From the NCBI RefSeq assembly GCF_000241305.1, contig NZ_BAEH01000008.1, forward strand, positions 1-37,065: a DNA stretch of 37,065 nt, written 5' to 3'. This document shows positions 24,606 to 32,125 of the stretch, in pieces. A program made the translations under genes and the position numbers. The notes under the pieces are model-generated. The model saw only the letters and a program-made list of their open reading frames with translations, ran no database searches and had not been told where the DNA came from. Source of the stretch: Gordonia effusa NBRC 100432. Its GTDB lineage: Bacteria > Actinomycetota > Actinomycetes > Mycobacteriales > Mycobacteriaceae. Position 1 is the first letter of the stretch. Every line of letters starts with the position of its first letter.

Positions 24606-25253
24606 GTGACCGAACCCGCACCCCAGAACGCCGACGAGCCGCAAGAGCATGTCGAAACCGACGACGAGCGGTCGGCCCGTTTTGAACGTGACGCACTGCC
24701 TCTGCTCGATCAGATGTACGGTGCGGCGCTGCGGATGACACGCAATCCCGCTGATGCCGAGGACCTGGTTCAGGAGACTTACATCAAGGCGTTCTCGGCG
24801 TTTAAGTCGTTTCGCGAGGGCACCAACTTGAAGGCGTGGCTCTATCGCATTCTGACCAATACCTACATCAACGGATACCGCAAAAAGCAGCGTCAACCCG
24901 CGCAGTATCCGACCGAGGAGATCACCGACTGGCAGTTGGCCGCCAACGCTGAACATACTTCGACGGGGCTGCGGTCGGCGGAGATCGAAGCGCTCGACGC
25001 GCTTCCCGACGACGACATCAAGAACGCGCTACAAGAACTACCGGAGGAGTTCCGGATGGCGGTGTATTACGCCGACGTCGAGGGACTCCCTTACAAAGAG
25101 ATAGCCGAGATCATGGATACACCGATTGGAACCGTCATGTCGCGATTGCATCGCGGGCGACGTCAACTGCGTGAACTGTTGACCGACGTTGCCGCCGAGC
25201 GTGGGTTCAATCGAGCAGCACGTAAGGCATCGGCATCGGGAGCGACGCGATGA
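24606..25253 (+). CDS. sigH: ECF sigma factor SigH (SigR family)
   Basis: 215 residues from GTG 24606, the length of mycobacterial SigH; GAAGGGA lies six bases upstream. Region 2 contains [19 protein letters not shown] and [11 protein letters not shown]; region 4 contains [16 protein letters not shown] and the helix-turn-helix [20 protein letters not shown]. It directs transcription of thiol-redox and heat stress genes and is held by RshA. A second in-frame ATG at 24474 (own ribosome site, behind the SigH promoter) would add 44 residues, as in the unstable SigR' isoform known from Streptomyces. The stop overlaps the rshA ATG (ATGA). Confidence 0.92.
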   Translation: MTEPAPQNADEPQEHVETDDERSARFERDALPLLDQMYGAALRMTRNPADAEDLVQETYIKAFSAFKSFREGTNLKAWLYRILTNTYINGYRKKQRQPAQYPTEEITDWQLAANAEHTSTGLRSAEIEALDALPDDDIKNALQELPEEFRMAVYYADVEGLPYKEIAEIMDTPIGTVMSRLHRGRRQLRELLTDVAAERGFNRAARKASASGATR

Positions 25254-25588
25254 CCGCGGGTCATGCGGAGCAGCAGGGCTCCGACGCCGACCCAGCGGTA
25301 TCCGACGCAGATCCGACGTTCACCCAGATCGATTGCTCGACGGTGATCGCCGACGTCTGGCTGCTGCTGGACAACGAATGCGATCCCGGTGCCCGCAGTC
25401 GACTACAGGGCCACCTGGATCGTTGCCCGTCCTGCCTGGAGCGGTACGGCATCGAGAAAGACCTCAAAGCGCTGATCAGTCGCAAATGCGGCGGCGACCA
25501 TGCGCCGGAAGGGTTGCGCGACCGCCTGACGCTGGAGATCCGCAAGACGGTCATCGTCGCTGAGCAACGATTCTCCGACGGCGGATAG
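25250..25588 (+). CDS. rshA: ZAS-family anti-sigma factor of SigH
   Basis: 112 residues with the zinc-anti-sigma signature H55-x3-C59-x2-C62 and an upstream Cys29; Cys44 and Cys80 are extra. By analogy with RsrA and RshA it binds SigH when reduced and releases it when the zinc thiols form a disulfide. The N-terminal 20 residues are acidic and low in complexity. Translationally coupled to sigH by a four-base overlap, which fits the need for balanced levels. A strong intrinsic terminator follows 20 bp after the stop. Confidence 0.92.
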   Translation: MTAGHAEQQGSDADPAVSDADPTFTQIDCSTVIADVWLLLDNECDPGARSRLQGHLDRCPSCLERYGIEKDLKALISRKCGGDHAPEGLRDRLTLEIRKTVIVAEQRFSDGG

Positions 25589-25608
25589 TCTCCGCTCCCA
25601 CACCAAGT

Positions 25609-25650
25609 CCCAGATCCAACACCGTCGAGGTGTGGGATCTGGGATTTTTT
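25609..25650 (+). terminator. Intrinsic terminator of sigH-rshA
   Basis: 15-bp stem with one mismatch (arms 25609-25623 and 25629-25643), five-base loop, then a run of six T. Confidence 0.92.
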
Positions 25651-25664
25651 GTTGGAACTCGTTG

Positions 25665-25720
25665 AAAAAACCAAAACACCCGGGCTGCCGCGAACTCTCG
25701 TTCGCCGGTCACCCGGGTGT
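25665..25720 (-). terminator. Intrinsic terminator of bL37 gene
   Basis: On the minus strand, ACACCCGGG (25720-25712) pairs with CCCGGGTGT (25684-25676), with an inner GAAC/GTTC stem, followed by T runs (25676-25673 and 25670-25665). It faces the sigH-rshA terminator. Confidence 0.85.
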
Positions 25721-25736
25721 AACTGACTCAGCCGAG

Positions 25737-25811
25737 TCAGGCGTTTGGCCGCTTGCCGTGGTTGGCTGCGTTCTTCTTACGAGCACGCTTCTTGCGTCCG
25801 CGCTTACCCAT
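25737..25811 (-). CDS. 50S ribosomal protein bL37
   Basis: 24 residues, too short for ordinary gene finders: MGKRGRKKRARKKNAA followed by NHGKRPNA. The composition and the NHGKRPNA end match mycobacterial bL37, a small rRNA-binding protein of the large subunit found in actinobacterial ribosomes. AAGGAG lies seven to eight bases before the ATG. It has its own terminator and is convergent with sigH-rshA. In other Mycobacteriales the gene sits in the same neighbourhood. Confidence 0.9.
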   Translation of the reverse strand: MGKRGRKKRARKKNAANHGKRPNA

Positions 25812-25946
25812 GACGGATCTCCTTTATGTTCAGTGCCGGTCTATTCTTCCACGTCGAGCCCGCTCAGCGGAAAACGTGTCATCGAACATCGACGATCTTT
25901 ACTGGTCAGTAGCGGTGTGGAGTCGTTCCCGACGAGCTGCGTGGGT

Positions 25947-25952
25947 TAGGTT
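25947..25952 (+). promoter_or_regulatory. -10 box for leaderless biotinyl-protein gene
   Basis: TAGGTT with a six-base spacer to the ATG at 25959. Confidence 0.35.
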
Positions 25953-25958
25953 AGGTGC

Positions 25959-26195
25959 ATGGCAGATCAGAATTCCCCGCAGCCCGAGGATGTCATCGCC
26001 GAGATCGTCGCAAGTGTCCTTGAGGTTCGTGCGACAGCCGGCCAGACAGTCCAGGTTGGCGACACCCTGGTGCTGCTGGAGTCGATGAAAATGGAAATTC
26101 CGGTACTGGCTGAAGATGCGGGCACGCTCGCCGACGTCAAGGTCAAGGTTGGCGATGTGATCCAGGCCGGGGATGTCATCGCGGTCTACCAGTAG
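25959..26195 (+). CDS. Biotinyl/lipoyl-domain carrier protein (TB7.3 type)
   Basis: 78 residues forming a single biotinyl domain. ESMKMEIPV places the attachment lysine at 44, and the flanking glycine turns (VGDTLVLLE, VGDVIQAGDV) complete the flattened beta barrel. It corresponds to M. tuberculosis TB7.3 (Rv3221c), a biotin carrier-like protein probably serving an acyl-CoA carboxylase encoded elsewhere. It is probably leaderless. pdtaS starts 33 bp downstream on the same strand and may be co-transcribed. Confidence 0.92.
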   Translation: MADQNSPQPEDVIAEIVASVLEVRATAGQTVQVGDTLVLLESMKMEIPVLAEDAGTLADVKVKVGDVIQAGDVIAVYQ

Positions 26196-26228
26196 CGACG
26201 CGCCCGTCTGTCGCCGGAGATGCGACTG

Positions 26229-27713
26229 ATGTCGACTCTCGCCGACCTACTGGCCGCCCACACCGCGCTGACCGACGAAGGTGCGGGCCACCTACAGCGA
26301 CTTGTCGCCGAATGGCAGCTACTGGCCGACCTTTCCTTCGCCGACCTACTCATGTCGGTTCGTACCGTCGGCTCCGACGACGAGCCATCGCGAGTCCTCA
26401 CGGTGGCGCAGTGCCGCCCGAACACGGCGTCGACGGTATTGCCCCGCGATGAGGTCGGCACTGTCCTCGACGGTGGCAGTCCCAAGACGCTCGACGCGGT
26501 TTTCGACGGATACCCCGCCCACGACACGGTGGCGAGCGGCGGTGTGACGGTTGGGCGCCAACTGTGGCCCATCGGCTTCGACGGCGAGGTCATCGCGGTG
26601 CTGACGCGAGCGGTCGACGCCTCCACTCAGAGTCTGCCGTCGCCGCTAGAAGCCGCGTACAGCGAATGCGCCGACGATCTGTGTCAGATGGTCAGCGACG
26701 GCGGTTTCCCGCTCGCCGAGGACAATCCGACGGGTTTATCGACGCCTCGTGCCGGCGACGGTTTCATCCGCCTCGACCCCGACGGCGCCGTCGTCTATGC
26801 CAGCCCGAATGCGTTGTCGGCATTCCACCGCATGGGCTACAGCGCGGAGTTGTCGGGAACGCTGCTCGCCGAAGTCATCACGACGTTGCTGACCGATGCG
26901 TTCGAGGCGGCTGACGCAGCGCAGATGTTGAAGATGGCAGTTGGCCAACGGCCCGTCGACGCCGACGTCGCGATGCGGATGGAGGTCAACGCGCGCAGGG
27001 CAACGGTGCTCATCCGCGCGGTACCGCTACGCCCGGCGTCGCATACCACCGGCGCGGTGGTCCTCGTCCGCGACGTCACCGAGGTCAAACGCCGCGATCT
27101 CGCGTTGATCAGCAAGGACGCCACGATTCGGGAAATCCATCACCGGGTAAAGAACAATCTGCAGAGCGTGTCGGCGTTGCTTCGGCTCCAGGCGCGCCGG
27201 ACGTCGTATCCGGAGGCGCGTACCGCTCTTACCGAGGCTGACCGACGCGTCGGGTCGATCGCGCTGGTTCACGAGCTGCTGTCGGGCAGTGTCGACGAGG
27301 AACTGGATCTCGACGAGGTCGTCGATCGGCTGATGCCGACGTTGCTCGACGCGGCTGGCGGCACTCACACGCAGGTGCAGCGCAGCGGCCGGCTGGGTGT
27401 GCTGCCCGCCGAACTGGCGATGCCGCTGGTGATGGTGTTGTCCGAACTGATCCAGAATTCGGTCGAACACGGTATGTCCGACGGCTCGCACGGGCGGATC
27501 ACCATCACCGGCCATCGCGATATGCGCAGGCTCAAAGTAGCTATCAGCGACGACGGGCATGGCCTGCCGCGCGACTTCGACGTATTCACCTCGGAACATC
27601 TGGGGCTGCAGATTGTGCGCACGCTGGTGGAGATCGACCTGGGGGGCGTGCTAGAACTTGGCGCCAGCGAGGGTGGCGGCACAACCGCGACGGTGACCGT
27701 GCCAGTCCGCTAG
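26229..27713 (+). CDS. pdtaS: PdtaS-type sensor histidine kinase
   Basis: 494 residues, cytosolic, no transmembrane segment. An N-terminal GAF domain (about 1-135) is followed by a PAS domain (about 175-290), a HisKA_2 dimerisation helix with EIHHRVKNNLQ (phospho-acceptor His304 or His305) and an HATPase_c domain with N box Asn410 (SELIQNSVEH) and DDGHG. It phosphorylates the ANTAR-type antiterminator PdtaR, encoded elsewhere. ATG 26229 is preferred to 26220 because the protein then starts MSTLADLL like the M. tuberculosis homologue and GGAG is better spaced. It ends in a perfect 15-bp hairpin shared with whiB1. Confidence 0.92.
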   Translation: MSTLADLLAAHTALTDEGAGHLQRLVAEWQLLADLSFADLLMSVRTVGSDDEPSRVLTVAQCRPNTASTVLPRDEVGTVLDGGSPKTLDAVFDGYPAHDTVASGGVTVGRQLWPIGFDGEVIAVLTRAVDASTQSLPSPLEAAYSECADDLCQMVSDGGFPLAEDNPTGLSTPRAGDGFIRLDPDGAVVYASPNALSAFHRMGYSAELSGTLLAEVITTLLTDAFEAADAAQMLKMAVGQRPVDADVAMRMEVNARRATVLIRAVPLRPASHTTGAVVLVRDVTEVKRRDLALISKDATIREIHHRVKNNLQSVSALLRLQARRTSYPEARTALTEADRRVGSIALVHELLSGSVDEELDLDEVVDRLMPTLLDAAGGTHTQVQRSGRLGVLPAELAMPLVMVLSELIQNSVEHGMSDGSHGRITITGHRDMRRLKVAISDDGHGLPRDFDVFTSEHLGLQIVRTLVEIDLGGVLELGASEGGGTTATVTVPVR

Positions 27714-27757
27714 CGAGTCAAACACATTGTGGTGCAAGGTTTTTCGGGCATATAACT

Positions 27758-27790
27758 CGAAAGGACCCGGCAATGTGCCGGGTCCTTTCG
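27758..27790. terminator. Bidirectional hairpin between pdtaS and whiB1
   Basis: Perfect 15-bp inverted repeat (27758-27772 and 27776-27790) with a three-base loop, between convergent genes. There is no long T tract on either side. Confidence 0.75.
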
Positions 27791-27837
27791 AGGATTGTGC
27801 CGCCGGGCTGTGGCGGCGAACTTTTCTAGAGCGCCGT

Positions 27838-28092
27838 TCAGACGATGCTGCGGGCGCGAGTGCGAGCGTTGCGGCGCTTGAGAGCGCGACGCTCATCTTC
27901 GCTCATGCCACCCCACACGCCGGCGTCCTGGCCCGAGTCCAGTGCCCACGAGAGGCAGTCGGCTGTAACCGGGCAGCGGTTGCAGACGAGCTTCGCATCA
28001 GCGATCTGGGCGATGGCCGGTCCGCTGGTTCCCACTGGGAAGAACAACTCCGGATCTTCATCGCGACAGATTGCGTTGTGACGCCAGTCCAT
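27838..28092 (-). CDS. whiB1: WhiB1 iron-sulfur transcription factor
   Basis: 84 residues, the length of M. tuberculosis WhiB1. The four [4Fe-4S] ligands are Cys9, Cys37, Cys40 and Cys46 (LVCNRCPVTADC), followed by the GVWGGMSEDER turn and the basic tail RRALKRRNARTRAR that binds DNA. WhiB1 is an NO-sensitive essential regulator that binds the sigma70-type factor region 4. ATG 28092 has AGGAG just upstream; an in-frame extension of 11 residues from 28125 is not conserved. The long upstream region carries a hairpin, a CRP-type site and an inverted repeat. Confidence 0.95.
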   Translation of the reverse strand: MDWRHNAICRDEDPELFFPVGTSGPAIAQIADAKLVCNRCPVTADCLSWALDSGQDAGVWGGMSEDERRALKRRNARTRARSIV

Positions 28093-28108
28093 TCCTTCTC
28101 CTTCTAAA

Positions 28109-28123
28109 GGTGCCTTGGGCACC
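28109..28123 (-). other. 5' UTR hairpin before whiB1 ribosome site
   Basis: GGTGCC-TTG-GGCACC, a perfect 6-bp stem located a few bases upstream of the whiB1 Shine-Dalgarno. It could modulate translation. Confidence 0.4.
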
Positions 28124-28203
28124 ACTCATCGACTCGTTGTGAGTTCTTTGGCTGTTACCGCTAGTTCACACACGCGCACACCGAATGTTTCCGCGTTGTT
28201 GCT

Positions 28204-28219
28204 TGTGAATACTTTCACG
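28204..28219. promoter_or_regulatory. CRP-type binding site upstream of whiB1
   Basis: TGTGA-ATACTT-TCACG matches the CRP/GlxR consensus TGTGA-N6-TCACA except for the last base. whiB1 of M. tuberculosis is known to be CRP-controlled. Confidence 0.65.
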
Positions 28220-28220
28220 A

Positions 28221-28237
28221 ATTGACGTTAAGTCAAT
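28221..28237. promoter_or_regulatory. Inverted repeat / -35 region of whiB1
   Basis: ATTGAC-GTTAA-GTCAAT, perfect 6-bp arms. On the minus strand it supplies a good -35 (TTGACT, 28236-28231); the matching -10 is weak (TATTCA or GTATTC) and overlaps the CRP-type site. The interval 28093-28411 holds no gene; it contains these elements and the candidate small RNA. Confidence 0.45.
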
Positions 28238-28269
28238 AGGCTTCCGTTAACACGTGGTCAAAGTCACTA

Positions 28270-28369
28270 CACAGGGGGTACCTGAAAACCGCCCTGTACC
28301 GTTGTACTACGCTGCGAGCGATCTGACCAGGCCTTTTTGGAAAAAGCCCAGGTAGGGGGCCTGCGTTCG
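28270..28369 (-). ncRNA. Candidate small RNA with C-rich hairpin loops
   Basis: About 100 nt on the minus strand between the lipid kinase and whiB1. TAATCT (28381-28376) is a good -10 for a start near 28369. The RNA would contain CAGG-CCCCCTA-CCTG (28363-28349) near its 5' end and CAGG-TACCC-CCTG (28284-28272) near its 3' end, with a T/A-rich stem between (arms near 28352-28341 and 28338-28327). Two hairpins with C-rich loops recall the 6C RNA class. It could instead be only the 3' end of the kinase transcript. Confidence 0.3.
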
Positions 28370-28411
28370 AGCGTGAGATTAGCCACAGCGATGAGCGAAA
28401 CCGCAGGTAAA

Positions 28412-29377
28412 TCAGGGTGCGACGATCTGTAACGCCGCTTTGCGATAGCCGAATTTCAAGTGCTGATGGGTACCGATGTAGTCGCCGTCCATCTGTACGT
28501 CAAGGGGCTGCGGTGCGGTAAATATCACTTCACTGACATCGTCATTGCGGTAGAGATGGCCAGCCTTGGGCGCGACGTTGGCGAGCAACCGGTAGGCCAG
28601 CGGCACGTTGCGGAGAAAACCCATCGACGTCGAGGCGAAGATGCCCAGACCGTTGTGGAAATCGGTATCGGGGTTGGTCCGGATTTCCCGGCCGCCGAGG
28701 TAGGTCCATGGGCTGGCATTGCTGACAAAGCCGAATGCGACGTCGGGCAGATGCACCGTGGGTGCCGACCCGTCCGACGTCGCGTGCGGGCGGACTTCGA
28801 CGTCGAAACGCGCGGCGTCGGCTCGATGGCGGATGAAGGTCGCGACCGTCGTGCGCAGATAGCGGTTGGGCGTAGCGGCTTTGCCGGCGTTGCGTTTGCG
28901 TTCCATTTCGCGAACGACCATCGCATCGACGCCCATTCCGCAGTTGAAGATGAACCAGCGGTCGTCGGTATGCCCGAGGTTGACCGCCCGCCGCTTGCCG
29001 GTGGCGAGTAGGTCGATGAGTTGGCCGGTCGCGCGCAAAGGGTCGCGTTCGATGCCGAGCGCACGCGCGAAGACGTTGGCGCTGCCGCCGGGAATGACGC
29101 CGACTGACGGCAGATCGTCGGCAGTAGTGGAGTCCGACCTGTCGGGCGCGCCGAGAACCCCGTTGACCACTTCGTTTACCGATCCGTCGCCGCCGTGGAC
29201 GATGATGACGTCGCACTCCTCGGCACGGGCGCGCGTGGCTAACTCGCCAGCGTGGCCTCGGTGGGTGGTTTGTTCGACGATCAGCTCGAACCGAGAGTTG
29301 AGGGTGTTGACCAATGCGTCGCGTCCCGCGGGGGTCGTCGAGGTCGCGAACGGGTTCACGATCAGCATGGCGCGCAC
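28412..29377 (-). CDS. Diacylglycerol kinase-family lipid kinase
   Basis: 321 residues from GTG 29377. The catalytic DAGK domain starts at once (VRAMLIVNPFATSTT), with HGGDGSVNEV (GGDGS at 62-66, usually GGDGT) and VIPGGSANVFARALG; a beta-sandwich C-terminal domain follows and ends with QMDGDYIG. It should phosphorylate a lipid or sphingoid-like acceptor using ATP. The GTG is chosen because TATCCT lies exactly seven bases upstream (leaderless) and the length matches M. tuberculosis Rv3218 as I recall it; ATG 29413 would add 12 residues. Divergent from the membrane protein gene. Confidence 0.87.
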   Translation of the reverse strand: MRAMLIVNPFATSTTPAGRDALVNTLNSRFELIVEQTTHRGHAGELATRARAEECDVIIVHGGDGSVNEVVNGVLGAPDRSDSTTADDLPSVGVIPGGSANVFARALGIERDPLRATGQLIDLLATGKRRAVNLGHTDDRWFIFNCGMGVDAMVVREMERKRNAGKAATPNRYLRTTVATFIRHRADAARFDVEVRPHATSDGSAPTVHLPDVAFGFVSNASPWTYLGGREIRTNPDTDFHNGLGIFASTSMGFLRNVPLAYRLLANVAPKAGHLYRNDDVSEVIFTAPQPLDVQMDGDYIGTHQHLKFGYRKAALQIVAP

Positions 29378-29384
29378 GGCGCCC

Positions 29385-29390
29385 AGGATA
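29385..29390 (-). promoter_or_regulatory. -10 box for leaderless lipid kinase
   Basis: TATCCT on the minus strand with a seven-base spacer to the GTG at 29377. Confidence 0.4.
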
Positions 29391-29463
29391 TGGGGTCGCG
29401 GACCTAACCGCATAATCGTGGCGGGTGAAAACGCCCCGCGTGCGGCACCCGCGGAACGGGCAA

Positions 29464-29469
29464 TACCCT
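29464..29469 (+). promoter_or_regulatory. -10 box for leaderless membrane protein
   Basis: TACCCT with a seven-base spacer to the GTG at 29477. Confidence 0.45.
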
Positions 29470-29476
29470 GAGATGC

Positions 29477-29956
29477 GTGCAGGATGAAGCGCCGCAGGGC
29501 CACCCGACCGACGATCACCAGCCACCGACGTCTATTCGGCGGGCCGGTGCCGTGGTCGCGCTCGAAGGATTTCTCGGTGTCGGTGCTGCCATCGTCCTGG
29601 TGATTCTCGGACTGCTCGACGAAAGTGGGCGGATTGCCAGTAGCCATAGCTATGGCACGGCCGCATGGTTCGCCATCATCGGCGGTGGAGTGCTCTGCGG
29701 CGGACTCGCACTGCTCACCGGGCGACGCTGGGGCCGGGCGATTGCGGTGGTGGCCCAGATCCTGTTGGTGCCCGTCGCGTTCGCGTTGCTGACCGGCAGT
29801 GAACACGACTACGGAGCGTATCGAGTCTGGTACAGCGTGCCACTTATCATCGCCGCGGTAACGGTACTGGTTTTGTTGTTTATGCCCTCGTCGGTGCGGT
29901 GGCTAGCCCAGGATTTCGGCGAGGACGAAGACGGCGGGAACGTCACGGGAGCGTAA
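29477..29956 (+). CDS. Conserved four-helix membrane protein
   Basis: 159 residues: a hydrophilic Pro/Asp/His-rich start, four hydrophobic segments (about 24-46, 62-80, 88-104, 117-135) and an acidic tail (FGEDEDGG). It resembles the integral membrane protein next to the lipid kinase in M. tuberculosis (Rv3217c by position). No enzymatic motif; function unknown. GTG start, probably leaderless. Followed by the ParA-like gene after 70 bp. Confidence 0.75.
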   Translation: MQDEAPQGHPTDDHQPPTSIRRAGAVVALEGFLGVGAAIVLVILGLLDESGRIASSHSYGTAAWFAIIGGGVLCGGLALLTGRRWGRAIAVVAQILLVPVAFALLTGSEHDYGAYRVWYSVPLIIAAVTVLVLLFMPSSVRWLAQDFGEDEDGGNVTGA

Positions 29957-30014
29957 TCGACGCACGGGTTTCACCGAGGTTGGGTGCGGCCGCCCATTCG
30001 GCGGCCACAGCCCA

Positions 30015-30020
30015 TACGAT
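30015..30020 (+). promoter_or_regulatory. -10 box for leaderless parA-like gene
   Basis: TACGAT with a six-base spacer to the ATG at 30027. Confidence 0.4.
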
Positions 30021-30026
30021 GTCCGT

Positions 30027-30821
30027 ATGACCCGCACTCTTGCCATCGCAAATCAAAAGGGTGGCGTCGCTAAGACCACCACGGTCGAATCGATTGGTGC
30101 CGCACTTGCCGATCTCGATGTCTCGGTCCTGGTGGTAGACCTGGATCCGCAAGGCTGCCTTACCTTTTCGCTCGGCCACGACCCGGATCAGTTGGAGACG
30201 TCGGTACACGATGTGCTGCTGGGGGAGGAGGAGATCGGCGACGTTCTGCTCGATACCGAAGATAATGTGACACTGCTGCCGGCCACTATCGATCTCGCTG
30301 GCGCGGAAGCGTTGCTGTTGATGCGACCCGGTCGCGAATACGCGCTCAAGCGTGCGCTCGCCGAGGTTGCCGAAGATTTCGACGTCATTCTGATCGATTG
30401 CCCGCCATCGCTCGGCGTATTGACACTCAACGGGCTAACCGCCGCCGACGAAGTTGTGGTGCCGTTGCAGTGCGAGACGCTGGCACACCGCGGCGTTGGC
30501 CAGTTGCTGCGCACCGTGACCGAAATCCAGCAGATCACCAATCCCAACCTAGAGATGTTGGGAGCTGTTGCGACACTTTATGATTCGCGTACGACTCATA
30601 GTCGTGACGTGTTGTCGGATGTGTCCGACCGGTACGACCTGCCGGTGCTGAGTCCACCGATTCCGCGGACCGTGCGCTTCGCCGAAGCGTCGGCGTCGGG
30701 AAGTTCAGTGATGCGCGGCCGCAAGAATAAGGGCGCCGACGCCTACCGTGAATTGGCTGACAACCTGTGGAAGCATTGGCAATCCGACGCCGAGTTGGAG
30801 ACGTTCGTCTCAACCACGTAG
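30027..30821 (+). CDS. ParA/Soj-family ATPase
   Basis: 264 residues, one P-loop domain without the N-terminal DNA-binding extension. The deviant Walker A is KGGVAKTTT (signature Lys11 and Lys16; Ala replaces the more usual Gly before Lys16), followed by VLVVDLDPQG and ILIDCPPSLG. No ParB-like partner is adjacent, so it is an orphan member like the Soj-related Rv3213c of M. tuberculosis and probably positions some cargo other than the chromosome origin. Convergent with the propeller gene, stops four bp apart. Confidence 0.9.
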   Translation: MTRTLAIANQKGGVAKTTTVESIGAALADLDVSVLVVDLDPQGCLTFSLGHDPDQLETSVHDVLLGEEEIGDVLLDTEDNVTLLPATIDLAGAEALLLMRPGREYALKRALAEVAEDFDVILIDCPPSLGVLTLNGLTAADEVVVPLQCETLAHRGVGQLLRTVTEIQQITNPNLEMLGAVATLYDSRTTHSRDVLSDVSDRYDLPVLSPPIPRTVRFAEASASGSSVMRGRKNKGADAYRELADNLWKHWQSDAELETFVSTT

Positions 30822-30825
30822 CAGG

Positions 30826-32091
30826 TCAGTTGTCGATCGGTGCGGCGCCGTATGCGTGTAGCTCGTCGCCCCACTGTTCGTAAAGCATACTTCCCATTAC
30901 CCCCGCGGCGATGGTCTGCCCTTGATAGTTCTTGCGGGACAACGGAATCCGACGTACCTCGGTCCCATCGGTCGACCTACGCACGGTGAGGCCGTCGCGC
31001 GTCGGGATGAGAAGCTGCCCACCCATCACGATGCCCGGGCCCAGGGTGTTGGGGATCTGGTAGAGCGGCCGGATGGTTTGGGAATCGAGAACCACGGTGC
31101 CCGTTCCAGTCCAGAACGACGTGAGCCCGCCGCGGGTCACTGAGAGCGAATCGGCCGGCGCGGCGAGCGGCCCGACAACTGAACTTTCGCCGAGTTGCGC
31201 TCCGTCCGAGTCGAATTGGCGAATCGTTGCTCCGCGCGGTTCGGGGCTGTTGCCGCCGCCGTCGTAGACGGCGATCCCCGACGTCGACATCGCGATGATC
31301 GTGGGTGCGGGCTGCGCTGTACCGCTGGTGAGGATCATCGACCCGTACTGGGTGACCTTCTCGTCCTTGTCCAGGGTGCTACCGAGCACGGTGAGCCGGA
31401 ACCCGGGCTCATTGTCGCAGCGTTCGATGACCGCCACCCGGGACCCGGCAATCGCCGACGAATGGATCAGACAGAGTTTGCCCTGATGCGGCTGTACCCC
31501 GAATTTCACCGGAGAATCGACGCGGCCGTATTCGATGCCGCGGACCAAGTTGTTTCCCCAGGTCTCCAGCCGAGTTGGGCCCTGCGAAACCATATAGCCC
31601 GAGTCGGTAACCAGCCGGATCGTCTTATCGGCGAGGCTCGACCGCGAACCTTGCCGTCGACCGGAGGCGGCGTTGACCGTGGTCACCTCGCCGCACCCGC
31701 GGGAATTCTGATATACCCCGACGGCGAGGGCATCACTCGCACTGCCCCAGGCGGAGATCGCGCATAGCGGCAGGTTGCGGGTGTATCGCCAGAGGACCCG
31801 GCCGGTGGCGGGATCTCGGCCGGCTAGGGTGCCGTCGGCGCCGGTGAGGACCACCGACTCCGCCGTCTGCGGCACCGACGACGCCGGTGATGGTGCCGTC
31901 CAACGTTCGACGAATCGTTCGGGGGCGACCTCCGGCTCGACGACCAGCGGCGCATCCCGGCTCGCCGGCAGGCTCTCGGTGTGTCGCGCGGGGCTGAACC
32001 ACCACACGGCGACGCCGACGACCGCCAGCACGGCGACGATGCACAGCGACACCGCGATGTCGATCGGGTGCCGGCGTTCCGGTGAGACCAA
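30826..32091 (-). CDS. Membrane-anchored PQQ-like beta-propeller protein
   Basis: 421 residues: short cytoplasmic start, one transmembrane helix (about 12-32), then an extracytoplasmic beta-rich domain with propeller-type repeats such as GTLAGRDPATGRVLWRY. Disulfide-forming Cys occur in LPLCAI, RGCGEV, KLCLI and ERCDN. It corresponds to Rv3212 of M. tuberculosis by position and type; function unknown, possibly envelope scaffold. The best start is TTG, with AAAGGG six bases upstream; no ATG or GTG lies close. It is 34 bp downstream of rhlE on the same strand and may be co-transcribed. Confidence 0.82.
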   Translation of the reverse strand: MVSPERRHPIDIAVSLCIVAVLAVVGVAVWWFSPARHTESLPASRDAPLVVEPEVAPERFVERWTAPSPASSVPQTAESVVLTGADGTLAGRDPATGRVLWRYTRNLPLCAISAWGSASDALAVGVYQNSRGCGEVTTVNAASGRRQGSRSSLADKTIRLVTDSGYMVSQGPTRLETWGNNLVRGIEYGRVDSPVKFGVQPHQGKLCLIHSSAIAGSRVAVIERCDNEPGFRLTVLGSTLDKDEKVTQYGSMILTSGTAQPAPTIIAMSTSGIAVYDGGGNSPEPRGATIRQFDSDGAQLGESSVVGPLAAPADSLSVTRGGLTSFWTGTGTVVLDSQTIRPLYQIPNTLGPGIVMGGQLLIPTRDGLTVRRSTDGTEVRRIPLSRKNYQGQTIAAGVMGSMLYEQWGDELHAYGAAPIDN

Positions 32092-32125
32092 AGTTGCCCT
32101 TTACGAATCCAATTCGCGGGCCGGG

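Noticed and set aside
27758..27790. Perfect hairpin as a possible mobile-element end or CRISPR repeat
   Set aside because: Single copy between convergent genes; a terminator explains it.
28093..28125. N-terminal extension of WhiB1 by 11 residues
   Set aside because: It covers the Shine-Dalgarno and a hairpin; WhiB1 proteins start MDWRH, matching ATG 28092.
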